The notes: generated by a model from the letters alone, not told the origin. Shown: positions 8,763-18,480, counted from the stretch's first letter. The stretch is DNA of 64,000 nucleotides from SMYC01 sp965197495 (GCA_965197495.1 OZ240210.1:7812001-7876000); one strand, 5' to 3'. Program-made: numbers and translations.

Positions 8763-10372
8763 GCCAACTCGTTCTTCTGGACTGGGTCATCGTCCTGTTC
8801 TACTTCGCCGCGGTTTTCGGTATCGCGTTTTGGGTCATCCGCCAGAAGCAGAAATCGACCGCGGACTATTTTCTCACCGGCAAGAACGTGGGCTGGTTCG
8901 TCGTCGGCGCGTCGCTCTTCGCCTCGAATATCGGTTCCGAGCACCTTGTCGGGCTCGCGGGCGCGGGCGCCGAAAGCGGCGTCGTCTTCGGCCATCTCGA
9001 GTTTCAAGCATCTATCGTCCTGCTGCTGCTCGGATGGGTTTTCGTCCCGTTCTACGCGCGAAGCGGCGTCTTCACGATGCCGGAGTTTCTCGAGCGGCGC
9101 TACTCGCAGGCGGCCCGGTGGTATCTGTCGATCATCTCGGTCGTCGGCTACGTACTGACCAAGATCTGCGTGACGATCTACGCGGGCGGCGTCGTCTTCG
9201 AGACGCTGATGGGGATCGACTTCTGGACGGGCGCCATCGCCATCGTCATCTTGACCGGGATCTATACGGTCATCGGCGGCCTCCGGGCCGTTATCTATAC
9301 CGAGGTCATGCAGACGGGGGTCTTGATTGCGGGTGCGATCGCGGTCACCGCCATCGGGCTCGCGAGGATTGGCGGATGGAGCGCGCTCTACGAGGTTGTC
9401 GGAAGCGACTATTTCAACGCGTGGAAGCCGGTCTCGCACCCGAACTATCCATGGACGGGAATGATTTTCGGCGCGCCCATCATCGCGATTTGGTATTGGT
9501 GTACGGATCAGTACATCGTTCAGAGGACCCTCGCCGCAAGAAACGAAGGCGAGGCCCGGCGGGGGACGATCTTCGCAGGCTTCTTGAAACAGCTTCCGCT
9601 TTTCATCTTCATCCTTCCCGGCATGATTGCCTACGCGCTGTCCAAGACGGGTGAGCTCACCCTTGCCGAGCCCGATCAGGCCCTCCCGGTGCTCGTGATG
9701 AATTTACTACCGGCGGGCTTGAGAGGCCTCGTCGCCGCGAGCCTTCTCGCCGCGCTCATGAGCTCACTTTCAGCCGTGTTCAACTCCTGCTCGACCCTCA
9801 TCACGATGGACTTTTACAAGAAAATCCATCCAGGGGCCTCTGACCGGCAGCTCATCCACATCGGCCGGCTGGCCACGTTCGTCCTAGTCGTCCTTGGCCT
9901 CGCCTGGATCCCGCTGATGCGCCTCATCTCGGGAACGCTCTATCTCTACCTCCAAAGCGCCCAGTCCTACATCTCACCGCCCATCGCGGCCGTATTTCTA
10001 TTGGGTGTCTTTTCGAAACGGGTCACGGCGACCGCGGCCATCACCGGAATGGTGGGCGGATTCCTCGTCGGCATGTTGCGTCTCGTCGCCGAGATCAACA
10101 AGGACTCGCTCGACGGCGCTCTTCTGGCCTTCGCATCGATCAACTTCCTTCACTTCGCGGCGCTCTTGTTCGTATTTTGCGTCGTGTTGATGGTCGTCGT
10201 GTCTCGCTTCACCGAGCCGCCGTCCGAAGAGAAGCTGCGCGGGCTGACTTACGAGACGACGGGTGAAGCGGAAGCGGCGCGGTCGCGGGCGACGTGGTCG
10301 AAGCTGGACGTGACGTTGACGATGGTGTTGGTCGCGATGGTGGCAGGGGTGATGCTCTACTTCCGCGGCTAG
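8759..10372 (+). CDS. Sodium:solute symporter (SSS family), probable sugar transporter
   Basis: This roughly 537-residue polytopic membrane protein has about 13-14 hydrophobic helices. The early segment FLTGKNVGWFVVGASLFASN matches the SGLT/SSS signature region, and later helices include GGLRAVIYTEVMQ and LVAASLLAALMSSLSAVFNS, which hold the conserved sodium-site small residues. Such carriers import sugars or related solutes with sodium. The GTG at 8759 overlaps the xylB stop (GTGA), so I prefer it to the upstream frame start at 8726. The coupling to xylB suggests xylose or xylulose as substrate, which is an inference. Confidence 0.85.
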   Translation: MSQLVLLDWVIVLFYFAAVFGIAFWVIRQKQKSTADYFLTGKNVGWFVVGASLFASNIGSEHLVGLAGAGAESGVVFGHLEFQASIVLLLLGWVFVPFYARSGVFTMPEFLERRYSQAARWYLSIISVVGYVLTKICVTIYAGGVVFETLMGIDFWTGAIAIVILTGIYTVIGGLRAVIYTEVMQTGVLIAGAIAVTAIGLARIGGWSALYEVVGSDYFNAWKPVSHPNYPWTGMIFGAPIIAIWYWCTDQYIVQRTLAARNEGEARRGTIFAGFLKQLPLFIFILPGMIAYALSKTGELTLAEPDQALPVLVMNLLPAGLRGLVAASLLAALMSSLSAVFNSCSTLITMDFYKKIHPGASDRQLIHIGRLATFVLVVLGLAWIPLMRLISGTLYLYLQSAQSYISPPIAAVFLLGVFSKRVTATAAITGMVGGFLVGMLRLVAEINKDSLDGALLAFASINFLHFAALLFVFCVVLMVVVSRFTEPPSEEKLRGLTYETTGEAEAARSRATWSKLDVTLTMVLVAMVAGVMLYFRG

Positions 10373-10377
10373 CTCTT

Positions 10378-10408
10378 CAGCATTCGGCATTTCGGCATTC
10401 AGCATTTT
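10378..10408. repeat. Imperfect heptad repeat (GGCATTC type)
   Basis: About four units of CAGCATT/CGGCATT, one of them lengthened to eight bases, directly after the symporter stop. It resembles the other heptad loci in spacing but is less regular. Confidence 0.55.
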
Positions 10409-10942
10409 GCAGCCCTCTCGAAATAGGGCGGCGATTAAGTTGGGGACGGCGCATGATGCTTCTTAGAGGAGCAGTCATGTTGGAATTCGTTCGGGAGCTT
10501 CGTTATTCGGCTCGGGCCCTTTTGAGGACGCCCGGGTTTTCTCTGGTTTTCGTTCTTACACTCGGGCTTGGGATTGGGGCGAATACGGCGATCTTTTCGC
10601 TCGTCAGGGGAGTGCTCCTGCGGCCGCTCCCGCATCGGGGCGGGGAAGACATCATCCATGTGTGCCAGACGGCGGTCGTGCATGCCATCCCGAATGCGAC
10701 GTTCTCGGTCCCCGAGATCGTGGACTACCGCGCAGTGGCGAAGACCGCGGAGGGTTTTGCGGAGTTTTCGGCGCTCACCTTCACCATGCTGGGCTATGAC
10801 GAGCCGCGTCGTGTGCGGGCGGGGATCGTCTCCGGAAACTATTTCGATGTCATGGGGCTCGCTCCCGTTCGGGGAAGGCTGTTCTCGTCCGAAGATGACG
10901 GGCATACGGCCCACCCGGTGATGGTGCTCACCCACGACTACT

Positions 10943-12402
10943 GGGGATGTCCCGCCGGATGTTGAATTTGGGGTAGCGGCGGCTCCTTGGCCGGCCTAAG
11001 AATAGGTCTGCCAAACCAACCGTCTCCAGAGGGGGACAAGGAGCCACCATGCCAAGGAAATCAAAGAAGCCAGTAAGAAAGCAAACGCACTCGCCTACGG
11101 GCAAGGTAGTTGGCCAAGTCGGTCAGATACTGCTACCGATGATAGCTGGGATCGCGGCCACGAAGGCGGACCTGACGGAATGGGTGTACGAGCAAGGACT
11201 GACCGCATTGCACCTACTCCTGAGAGAGGACGCGGAGAAGATCGCGGGGCCGAAGGGCAAGCACGAGAAGGAGCGAACTCATAACCACTGGGGGAGCACG
11301 GATGGGGAGCTGAGCTTCGGCGGTCGTCGAATCCAAGTGTCGCGACCTCGAGTTCGTTCGAAGTCGGGCGAGGAGGCGTCGCTTCCACACTTCGAAGCCT
11401 TCCGCGAAGAAGACCCGCTTCCGGAGCGAGTGCTGAACCAGATCTTGGTGGGGGTATCGACCCGAAATTACGAATCGAGTCTGGACAAACCCTCGGCGAA
11501 GTTGAAGTCTCGTGGCACGAGCAAGAGTGCCGCCAGCCGTCACCTCGTGAGCCAGACGACTAAGAAGCTCGAGGAATACCTATCTCGGAGGCTAGAGGAG
11601 TTCGAGCTTGCGGCACTAATGATGGATGGCCTTGAGGTGGCCGGACAGACCGTCGTCGTAACTCTCGGTATCACAATAGATGGAACGAAGGTGCCCTTGG
11701 GTATATGGCTGGGCTCGACGGAAAACTCTCGGGTGTGCACCGCGATGTTGCAGAACCTTCTCGAGCGGGGATTGCGGATCGACGAATCGATTCTCTGCGT
11801 AGTGGACGGAGGCAAAGGGATCCGCAAAGCACTCGTCGACGTTTTGGGGGATCTCGCGGTTATCCAAAGATGCCAGCTCTACAAACTCCGAAATCTTCGC
11901 TCGTACCTTCCCAAGTCCCGTCACGCCTACGTGCTCCAGACAATGAAGGAAGCGTACAAATGCAAGAGTGCCGACAAGGCGCGCAAGCGACTTCAGGCAT
12001 TGGTGTCGTGGCTCGAGCGAAACGGCTACGACGAAGCTGCCGGAAGCCTTCGCGAAGGGATGGAAGAGACACTCACGGTTGTGAAGCTCGCTCTACCCGA
12101 GTTACTTCGCAAATCTCTGGCCACGACAAACGCCATCGAGAATCTCAACGGCACCATCCGCAGAGTCTCGAGAAACGTCAAGCGGTGGAAGAGTCCTTCC
12201 ATGATTCGCCGATGGACCGCTCTCGGCGTCGTCACGGCGGAGAAAAAGTTTCACCGTATCAAAGGCTATCGCCATATGGGCGCTCTCGTTCACGCGCTTA
12301 GAAGCAAACAGAAATCTCTTGACAGCGATGAGGTTGCTGCCTAAGAGTATTCACAGGTGCCGCCGCTACCCGACCAAATTCAACAGCGGCCGGGACATCT
12401 CC
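10943..12402 (+). mobile_element. IS256-family insertion sequence, complete
   Basis: A 1,460-bp element with imperfect terminal inverted repeats of about 40 bases. The left end begins GGGGATGTCCCG and the right end, on the opposite strand, GGAGATGTCCCG; both share TGTTGAATTTGG and GGTAGCGGCGGC. It is flanked by the 8-bp direct repeat CGACTACT (10935-10942 and 12403-12410), the target-duplication size expected for IS256. Removing the element plus one repeat restores the permease frame exactly (HDYWQRG). The clean ends and duplication indicate a relatively recent insertion. Confidence 0.92.
11049..12344 (+). CDS. IS256-family (Mutator-type) transposase
   Basis: The 431-residue DDE transposase is intact and fills the element. 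Family features are the first catalytic Asp in LMMDGLEVAG near residue 193, the second in CVVDGGKGIRKAL near residue 259 with RCQLYKLRNL just after, and the Glu in TTNAIENLNGTIRRVSR near residue 362. The N-terminal third carries the basic DNA-binding region. It should be able to mobilise the surrounding element. The ATG is preceded by AAGGAG within GGACAAGGAGCC. Confidence 0.93.
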   Translation: MPRKSKKPVRKQTHSPTGKVVGQVGQILLPMIAGIAATKADLTEWVYEQGLTALHLLLREDAEKIAGPKGKHEKERTHNHWGSTDGELSFGGRRIQVSRPRVRSKSGEEASLPHFEAFREEDPLPERVLNQILVGVSTRNYESSLDKPSAKLKSRGTSKSAASRHLVSQTTKKLEEYLSRRLEEFELAALMMDGLEVAGQTVVVTLGITIDGTKVPLGIWLGSTENSRVCTAMLQNLLERGLRIDESILCVVDGGKGIRKALVDVLGDLAVIQRCQLYKLRNLRSYLPKSRHAYVLQTMKEAYKCKSADKARKRLQALVSWLERNGYDEAAGSLREGMEETLTVVKLALPELLRKSLATTNAIENLNGTIRRVSRNVKRWKSPSMIRRWTALGVVTAEKKFHRIKGYRHMGALVHALRSKQKSLDSDEVAA

Positions 12403-12661
12403 CGACTACTGGCAGCGCGGATTTGGCGGAGATGCGGAAGCCGTGGGAAAAACGTTCCGGATGAACGGCATGACGGTAACCATCGTGGGCGTTTTGGAGC
12501 CCGTGCCGCACTATCCCGAGCGCACCGATGTTTTCGTCAACACGGTGACGAGCCCTCACCACATGAGCGCGGCCATGACGGACGACCGCCAGCACCGGAT
12601 GACCCAGGTCTTTGCCAGGCTCGCGGAAGGTAGCTCCATCGAGTAGCAGGTAGCTGATCTA

Positions 12662-14065
12662 CTACCGTACGCGCATTGGCGAGCCCAGTGACAAGATGGC
12701 GGGGATTGGGATCCCGTTCAAGCTCGCGGGCTCGAAGGTGGCCCGGACGAGCGAGAGCATCATCAGCGGCATCGTTCCCGAAGAATGCGCTCCGATTTGG
12801 GCGGCGATCACCTTTCCTCGATGGTCGATGAGGACGGCAAATCCGCCGGATTCGGACTGGCGCCTCGAATCCATGGCTTTCGGCGGAGGGGTCCGGTAGC
12901 GGACTACGCGGGGCGGTTCGTAGCGGCCGACGTCGTCGGCCATAGTTGTCTTCAATGCGACGAAAAACGGCACCAAGTCGTTCAGCAAGTAATCGAAATT
13001 GGTCTGGAAAGCCGCGTGGAACTCTTCCTGGGCCGCCACTGCATTCTCCTTCAGGGCGTGGAGATATCCCAGATGCAGATGCGCCTCGGCATCATCCGGA
13101 ATGGCCTCGGTGAGGGCCGTGTACAGATCCCGAGCATCTTCGAGGTGTCCGTCGAGCGCGTGGGCGCGCGCCAGAAGACGCAGGGCGCGCGTTTCCTCTG
13201 GATCGATGAGAAGCACTTCACCAAGTTCTTCAATCGCTTCCGGATATTCGCCGTCACCGAGCATCGCTTCGCCGACGAGAAGCTTCGATTCCGCTCGCTC
13301 GTCATCCGATGCGGGCATGAAGGTTTCGAGCCAGCTGATCGCTTGCCGATACTTGCCGTCGGCAATGTAGTCACGTGCCTGGCGGATGGGGTCATCGAGG
13401 CCCACCACTCGCTCGAGCGGCTCGCGCTGTCGCGTCGGTTTGAGCATGAAATGGCGAGCGGGCACGATACCGTCGCGGTCGAGGCTCGCGGTCAAAGCGG
13501 GGTAGAAGCTCTCGAGCCGATCGAAGGCTTCATCATATTCATCGAGCACGCGCAATTGATGCCCGCGATAGACGACACCATCCAGCTCGTTGGATGCTTT
13601 GATCGTCCCGATATAGACCGGACGATCCTCGGGGATGTGGATGAAGGCGGCTTGCGCGTCCCCGCTCTTCGGACTGAGCCCATAGCGCTGTCGTAGAGGA
13701 CGGTACTTCCCGGGCCTCGCTGGCCAAACTTGGGGGTAGTAAACGGCTTCGAAACCGAGCACGTCGTAGAGACCGGGTTTGATGGTCTCGGCAATAAAGC
13801 CGAGCGCGTCGTCGATCTCGAGGGTTTCGTTCTTGCCGGTGGACACTTCCCGAAGCCGGATGCGCCGCGATCGAAATTCGATGCTATTGAACTTCCCCAC
13901 GAAGCGGCCGAACACGACCGACTTCCCATCGGAAGCGACCTCGCGCCACGATTCGTCGCGGTCCGGCGTATCCGCCGCAATGGGAATCGCTACAAGGAGC
14001 ACCACCAAGACCAACCCTTGGACCAACCCTACCGCCTTCAAAATCACCCGCGCTCTCGTTTCCAT
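12662..14065 (-). CDS. TPR-repeat protein with N-terminal signal and TonB-like C-terminus
   Basis: This secreted or membrane-anchored protein of about 467 residues starts with a hydrophobic segment (GLVQGLVLVVLLVAIPIAA). It then has a beta-rich region with VVFGRFVGKF, and from about residue 235 at least three tetratricopeptide repeats (QARDYIADGKYRQAISWLE, LVGEAMLGDGEYPEAIEELG, LGYLHALKENAVAAQEEF). The last ~80 residues (DHRGKVIAAQIG and VRATFEPASLNGIPIPA) resemble the TonB C-terminal/energy-transducer-like fold found in acidobacterial orphans. I chose the ATG at 14065 over the frame start at 14098 because it lies just before the signal peptide. No specific role is known. The next gene, at 14190, also encodes a TPR protein. 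Confidence 0.7.
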   Translation of the reverse strand: METRARVILKAVGLVQGLVLVVLLVAIPIAADTPDRDESWREVASDGKSVVFGRFVGKFNSIEFRSRRIRLREVSTGKNETLEIDDALGFIAETIKPGLYDVLGFEAVYYPQVWPARPGKYRPLRQRYGLSPKSGDAQAAFIHIPEDRPVYIGTIKASNELDGVVYRGHQLRVLDEYDEAFDRLESFYPALTASLDRDGIVPARHFMLKPTRQREPLERVVGLDDPIRQARDYIADGKYRQAISWLETFMPASDDERAESKLLVGEAMLGDGEYPEAIEELGEVLLIDPEETRALRLLARAHALDGHLEDARDLYTALTEAIPDDAEAHLHLGYLHALKENAVAAQEEFHAAFQTNFDYLLNDLVPFFVALKTTMADDVGRYEPPRVVRYRTPPPKAMDSRRQSESGGFAVLIDHRGKVIAAQIGAHSSGTMPLMMLSLVRATFEPASLNGIPIPAILSLGSPMRVR

Positions 14066-14189
14066 CTGTCGGCTCCGATCCTGGCGGCCAAAAGCCAAGC
14101 CGCAACACGCGATCCTAGTAATCCTATATCATACTATACTCTACCACCGAAGATGTGAACGACGCCACGCGCACACTATGTCAGCGGCG

Positions 14190-15101
14190 TCAGCGGCGGC
14201 GGATCGTACGGAGTTGCGCCAGCGCTTCGGAGGTCTCCTGCGCTTCCCGAACGCTCTGATCCGGAAACATGTTCCACGCCTTCGTGAGCGCGCCCTCCGC
14301 CAACATGTATTCCTGCTTCTCCAAATGGCGCAGACCAACTTGAGCGTGCACCATTGCGATCTCTTGTTGGATACTGAGGTCATCGGCACGAAACATCTGC
14401 GCGAGCTCGAATTGGTCGAGAGCTTCGTCCTGGCGGTCGGCGGGGCCCGCGAGAAAACCCCCATAGGCCAGGTAGTAGTCGGGCGCTATCTCGGGAACGG
14501 TCGCGGCGGCTTCGACGGCAGCTTTGAGCGCCTGCTCCGCCCGTTCGAGCTCGCCCGTCCGCTTGAGGAACTCGCCGTAGCGGAGTTGGGCCTGCGGATG
14601 CTTCGGGTCGATAGCCACCGCCTGTTCGTAGGCATCACGGGCCATGACGAACGGACCTTCGGGGTCGTCGGTGTCCGAGCGACGAAGCCTCGTTGGCATC
14701 CGACGGATGTAGAGGTCCCCGATACCGATATTGGAGGGCGCGTGTCGCGGGTTCAAGGACAAGGCGCGCCGGAAGGCTTCGAGGCTCTTCTCTTCTTCCG
14801 GCGACAGCGGCCCTTCCACGTCCGGGGCTCCCGCGAGCGCCAAATAGCACAGGCCGCGGTAGTAATGCGCTTCGGTCAGGTTGGGGTCCGCCGACGTGAC
14901 CTCGTCGATCTTGCGCAGGGTCTGGTCGTACTGGCCGGACGCGTAGAGGTCCTCGATCTCTACGAGCGCGGGGTTGACGTCGCTTACGGCGGTAGATTCT
15001 CCTAGAAGGCTATCCTTGAGCTCCTTGACCCGATCGCAGCCGTGGCCGCAAAGCCCGACCGCGAGCAATGTAGTAATGAGCGACGGTGTCAACCTGCGCA
15101 T
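14190..15101 (-). CDS. TPR-repeat lipoprotein
   Basis: The 303-residue protein has a lipoprotein signal (LLAVGLCGHGC, lipid Cys near residue 22) and TPR units throughout: IEDLYASGQYDQTLRKI, EAHYYRGLCYLAL, AYEQAVAIDPKHPQAQLRYG, FLKRTGELERAEQALKA and MLAEGALTKAWNMFPD. It likely faces the periplasm as an adaptor, perhaps at the outer membrane. It is followed on the same strand by the other TPR gene and preceded by the HEAT-repeat gene, making a three-gene run of repeat scaffolds. The partners cannot be named from the sequence. Confidence 0.75.
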   Translation of the reverse strand: MRRLTPSLITTLLAVGLCGHGCDRVKELKDSLLGESTAVSDVNPALVEIEDLYASGQYDQTLRKIDEVTSADPNLTEAHYYRGLCYLALAGAPDVEGPLSPEEEKSLEAFRRALSLNPRHAPSNIGIGDLYIRRMPTRLRRSDTDDPEGPFVMARDAYEQAVAIDPKHPQAQLRYGEFLKRTGELERAEQALKAAVEAAATVPEIAPDYYLAYGGFLAGPADRQDEALDQFELAQMFRADDLSIQQEIAMVHAQVGLRHLEKQEYMLAEGALTKAWNMFPDQSVREAQETSEALAQLRTIRRR

Positions 15102-15160
15102 GGGTGAAAGCCTCCTCTTCTAAAGGCCCTTGGGCTCGCTTCCGCTGTTTTTGCGCTAAT

Positions 15161-16477
15161 TCAGGGAATGGTCGCTGCGGACGCCGACAGCCTCCCGTGT
15201 TTGAGCCGCGCGATGGCGCGGTTTGCAATATCCGCTACTTTGCCGTTCGGATCGCCAAGCAGAGGCTCCAGGTAAGGTATCGCCGCTGGGTCTCCAATTT
15301 CCATGAGTACTCGAGCCATCTCTCTCCTCACTGCTGGGACAGGATCGGACAGATAGCGAACGAGCTCGCCCAAAACACCACTGCCGAGCTCGACCGCGTA
15401 TTCATAAGCCTGCTCATGCCGCTTTCGGTTACCGAGATCGAGCGCGACGCGGTCGATGAACTCCAGCCTGCCGAGCTCGACGAGTGCGAAACAATAAGCC
15501 AACTGGACCGTCGGATCGGGCTCCCGCAGGAAGTCCTTCACCAAACCCGATGTTATCCCGCGATCGCCCAAACGGCCGAGCCCCTCGACAGCCCATCGGC
15601 GCTGGTCGAGATTCTTGCTCGTCATCTGATAGTAGAACACACCTCGCGCTTCGGGCGCGCCCATGTGGGCGAGCGCAGCCAAGGCGCGATCGCCGAGCTT
15701 GTTGACGTTGGCGTCGTAAATCGCGATCAGCTCTAGCGCCGCTTCTTGGTACTGCATCTTGCCGAGAGCATCGATGACCGCGCCCGCGAGCGTTTTGTCC
15801 GCGTCGTTCAACGCGCCGCGGACGGCTTCTGCCGCTTCATCCGTGCCAATTTTCGCGAGCGCCGTGACAGATTCGAGGCGGACCTTCTTGTTTCCGTCAT
15901 AGAGCGAGCTCTTGAGGGCCCGCGCCGACCCTTCCGCGCCCAAAACTCCAAGTGTATAGGCCGCTTGGCGGCGCACATTCGGCTCTTCGTCTTGAAGTCG
16001 GAGCTCCACGGCATTGACAACGCGGAGATCGGTGGGGATGAGGCCCTTGAGCTCGGGCGTGCGTTTCTGATCCCCGAGGATCCAACTCAGCGGACTCCCC
16101 ATGCCCGCGTTGCCGGCGCCCACGTAAATCTCGAGCGCGGCGGTGAGAGCTTCGCGACGGACCCTCCGGTCCTCATCCTGAAGCCCGATGAGGAGGCCGT
16201 CGATCGTCTCCGACGACGTGAAAGCGCGCAGAGCCTCGACGGTGGCGCGCCGGACTTTGAGCTCCGGGTCCCGCATGGCTTGTGTCAGCGCAGGAATCCC
16301 TTCCAAGCGCCCCGACTTGCCGAGCGCTTTCGCGGCTTTTACGCGCGTGCCCACATTGGGGCTTCTTAGATTCGCTATCTCGTCCTGAAATGTGTCCTGT
16401 GCTACGAGCGGCAGCGGAAGGCTGGCAAAACAACCCGATACCACCATGGCGAGGACGACCAAACGTGTCGGTCCCAT
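15161..16477 (-). CDS. HEAT-repeat protein, exported
   Basis: About 438 residues with a signal peptide (LVVLAMVVSGCFASLPLPLVAQ) followed almost entirely by HEAT/PBS-lyase-like helical repeats, for example VGTRVKAAKALGKSGRLEGI, DPELKVRRATVEALRAF and EPNVRRQAAYTLGVLG. Such solenoids mediate protein contacts. The C-terminal tail ends shortly after AIARLKHGRL. I chose the ATG at 16477 because GGAGG lies 7 bases upstream; the longer frame to 16561 adds a non-conserved leader. It is adjacent to the carboxy-terminal protease, a pairing that may reflect a periplasmic quality-control role, but this is inference. Confidence 0.8.
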   Translation of the reverse strand: MGPTRLVVLAMVVSGCFASLPLPLVAQDTFQDEIANLRSPNVGTRVKAAKALGKSGRLEGIPALTQAMRDPELKVRRATVEALRAFTSSETIDGLLIGLQDEDRRVRREALTAALEIYVGAGNAGMGSPLSWILGDQKRTPELKGLIPTDLRVVNAVELRLQDEEPNVRRQAAYTLGVLGAEGSARALKSSLYDGNKKVRLESVTALAKIGTDEAAEAVRGALNDADKTLAGAVIDALGKMQYQEAALELIAIYDANVNKLGDRALAALAHMGAPEARGVFYYQMTSKNLDQRRWAVEGLGRLGDRGITSGLVKDFLREPDPTVQLAYCFALVELGRLEFIDRVALDLGNRKRHEQAYEYAVELGSGVLGELVRYLSDPVPAVRREMARVLMEIGDPAAIPYLEPLLGDPNGKVADIANRAIARLKHGRLSASAATIP

Positions 16478-16611
16478 ATATGAACCTCCAATCAAGGCAG
16501 TCAAGGTAAAAAATGCGTCTGGATGGAATCGCAACGGGTTGTATGTTAACAGAAAGCCCACCCCAGGATCTAGTGTTCCTGGCGCGACGGAGCCCTTGTG
16601 AACGCAGGGTC

Positions 16612-18324
16612 TTATTGAGGCTTGGGCTGGTTCAGAACGCGTTTTTCCTCGGCGGAGCCGGCGCTATCTAGCTCATCGGTGGCCTCGTTGGTTCGTTTCG
16701 CGTAAGCAACTGGATCGAGCAGAAGCTCCGCGGCCTGAGTCATCGCGTTGACGCCCGCTAGGACCTGGGGATCGTACCGGACGGCTACGCGCTGGGCCGC
16801 TTCCGCTCCCCAAATCGCATTGAAGATCGCAACCTCGATACGGATAGCGAGCCGATCGCGGTGTTCCAGAAGCTCTTCCTTGGAGTAGCTCACACCCTCT
16901 TCATCAAGAAACGCGATAAAGTCCTCGAGGACTTCATCGTCAACACGGAAACGCTTGTCGATGAGCCGGATATCCTTCGGGCGCGCCGTCCGAATCTCCT
17001 TCGGCTGAATGCCCGCTCCGTCCAGATGCCGCCGATCATCCTCGGCGGCAAAGTGGGTGCTGTATTTGAAAAAAGCGTTCCTGCTGTTGAGGGCCAAAAT
17101 CGGCTTGGGAAGCCGCGGGTAAGTCACTTGAAGGTCGGGGTTGATCCCGCCGCCGCCATAGACCTTGCGGCCAGCATCCGTATGTTTCACTTCGCCGCTC
17201 GGAGGCTCCGATTTGTCGGAGCGAGCGGTGTAATAGTAGTCATCGAACGAGCCCGAAGAATAATCGCGCTGAATATTCCGCCCGCTCGGTGTGAAATATT
17301 GCGCCGTCGTGAGTGCGAGGCCGTTGCCTTCGCTGATGTGATAAATCGACTGCACAAGGCCTTTGCCGAACGTGGTCTCGCCGACGATCAGCCCGCGGTC
17401 GTGGTCCTGAATAGCGCCGGAGACGATTTCGGACGCCGAGGCGCTCCCCCTCGAAACGAGCACGACGAGCGGCATCTGGCTGTGGGAGCTCGCGCGATTC
17501 GCGTGATAGTCGTAATCCGAGCCGTCGGTGCGCCCGCGCGTGTACACGATGAGCGAGCCCTTCTCGAGAAACTTGTTTGAGACGGCAACGGCTTGATCCA
17601 GCAACCCGCCTGGGTTGTCGCGCAGGTCGAGCACGAGCTCAGTCGCGCCTTCCATCTGAAGCTTGACGAGATTTTCATGGAGCTCGTCCTCGGTCGTTTC
17701 CGTAAAATCGGAGATGCGCAGATAACCGGTATCGGCATCGAGCATGAACGCGTAGGGAACACTGCGGAGGTCGATCTTGTCCCGGACGATGGTGAAGTCG
17801 AGCGGCTGGTCGTACCCGGCGCGGGTGATCGAAATCGTGACCTCGCTGCCTTTGGGCCCGCGTAGCTTCTTGACCGCCGCGTCGAGCTCGACGCCGTGCG
17901 TCAGCTCACCTTCGATTCTGGAGATGATGTCGCCGGAGCGGATGCCGAGCCGGTAGGCGGGGGTTCCTTCGAAAGGCGAGATGACCGTCAGGTTCCCCTC
18001 GCGCATCTGAACTGAGATCCCGAGCCCGTGATAGCTGCCGTGCTGGCGCTCCTGAAGCTGGGTGTACTCTTGTTTCGGGAGAAAATTCGAGTGCGGATCG
18101 AGCGTACGAAGCATGCCGCGGATCGAAGCGTGGACCAGGTCTTTCGGGTCGACCTCGGTAACGTATTCCTCTTCCACGAGACGCAGCACTTGCGTGTAAC
18201 GTCGCAGGAACTCTGAATAACGGTCCGATTTTGCCTGTGCCCGGCTTCCAAACAGTCCACCAATGGTAGCGCCCGCGATGACGAGGGAAACAACCACGGC
18301 TATAGCAGATCTCTTCATGTACAA
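16612..18324 (-). CDS. S41-family carboxy-terminal processing protease
   Basis: This 570-residue periplasmic serine protease has an N-terminal signal anchor (AIAVVVSLVIAGATIGGLFG), a PDZ domain at about 95-175 (GLGISVQMREGNLTVISPFE) and the S41 catalytic domain. The nucleophile is Ser298 in RGSASASEIVSGA, and the general base Lys321 lies in GETTFGKGLVQ. The LDLRDNPGG strand at 232-240 is also conserved. CtpA/Prc enzymes degrade or trim envelope proteins from the C-terminus. The region after residue 430 extends the usual length by some 120 residues (helical, charged) and is not recognised. The gene reads away from tatA, leaving a divergent promoter region at 18325-18480. Confidence 0.9.
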   Translation of the reverse strand: MYMKRSAIAVVVSLVIAGATIGGLFGSRAQAKSDRYSEFLRRYTQVLRLVEEEYVTEVDPKDLVHASIRGMLRTLDPHSNFLPKQEYTQLQERQHGSYHGLGISVQMREGNLTVISPFEGTPAYRLGIRSGDIISRIEGELTHGVELDAAVKKLRGPKGSEVTISITRAGYDQPLDFTIVRDKIDLRSVPYAFMLDADTGYLRISDFTETTEDELHENLVKLQMEGATELVLDLRDNPGGLLDQAVAVSNKFLEKGSLIVYTRGRTDGSDYDYHANRASSHSQMPLVVLVSRGSASASEIVSGAIQDHDRGLIVGETTFGKGLVQSIYHISEGNGLALTTAQYFTPSGRNIQRDYSSGSFDDYYYTARSDKSEPPSGEVKHTDAGRKVYGGGGINPDLQVTYPRLPKPILALNSRNAFFKYSTHFAAEDDRRHLDGAGIQPKEIRTARPKDIRLIDKRFRVDDEVLEDFIAFLDEEGVSYSKEELLEHRDRLAIRIEVAIFNAIWGAEAAQRVAVRYDPQVLAGVNAMTQAAELLLDPVAYAKRTNEATDELDSAGSAEEKRVLNQPKPQ

Positions 18325-18420
18325 CCGCCTCGAGTGAGGAGAGTTTTAGCGATAGTCTCCACCCCGACCCATCCTAGCAGACGGCCGATCTCAAGTAAAA
18401 TCTGTGGGGCTTTTCAGCGA

Positions 18421-18450
18421 TTGGTGGTCCGCGGGGCTTCGTCTTATAAT
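18421..18450 (+). promoter_or_regulatory. Probable sigma70-type promoter for tatA-tatC
   Basis: TTGGTG at 18421-18426 and TATAAT at 18445-18450 are separated by 18 bases and lie 30 bases before the tatA start. The -10 box is perfect and the -35 box matches at the first three positions and the last is degenerate. Evidence is by eye only. Confidence 0.5.
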
Positions 18451-18480
18451 AAACGCGAACAGGCGTCAGGAGGATTTGCC

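Larger units (their letters stand above)
10477..12646 (+). pseudogene. MacB/ADOP-type permease remnant split by an IS element
   Basis: From the ATG at 10477 (AGAGGAG just upstream) the product begins with the N-terminus of acidobacterial orphan FtsX/MacB-like permeases: ARALLRTPGFSLVFVLTLGL, ANTAIFSLVRGVLLRPLP and then the periplasmic MacB-PCD region. The frame is cut inside the Trp codon of THDYW at 10942 by the IS256-family element and resumes at 12411 with QRGFGGDAEAVGKTFRMNG. After RLAEGSSIE a stop at 12644-12646 ends the frame, and the remaining transmembrane and second permease parts (normally to about 800 residues) are absent. It was therefore truncated as well as interrupted. The intact protein would have been an exporter-like permease with a partner ATPase; none is visible nearby. 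Confidence 0.85.
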
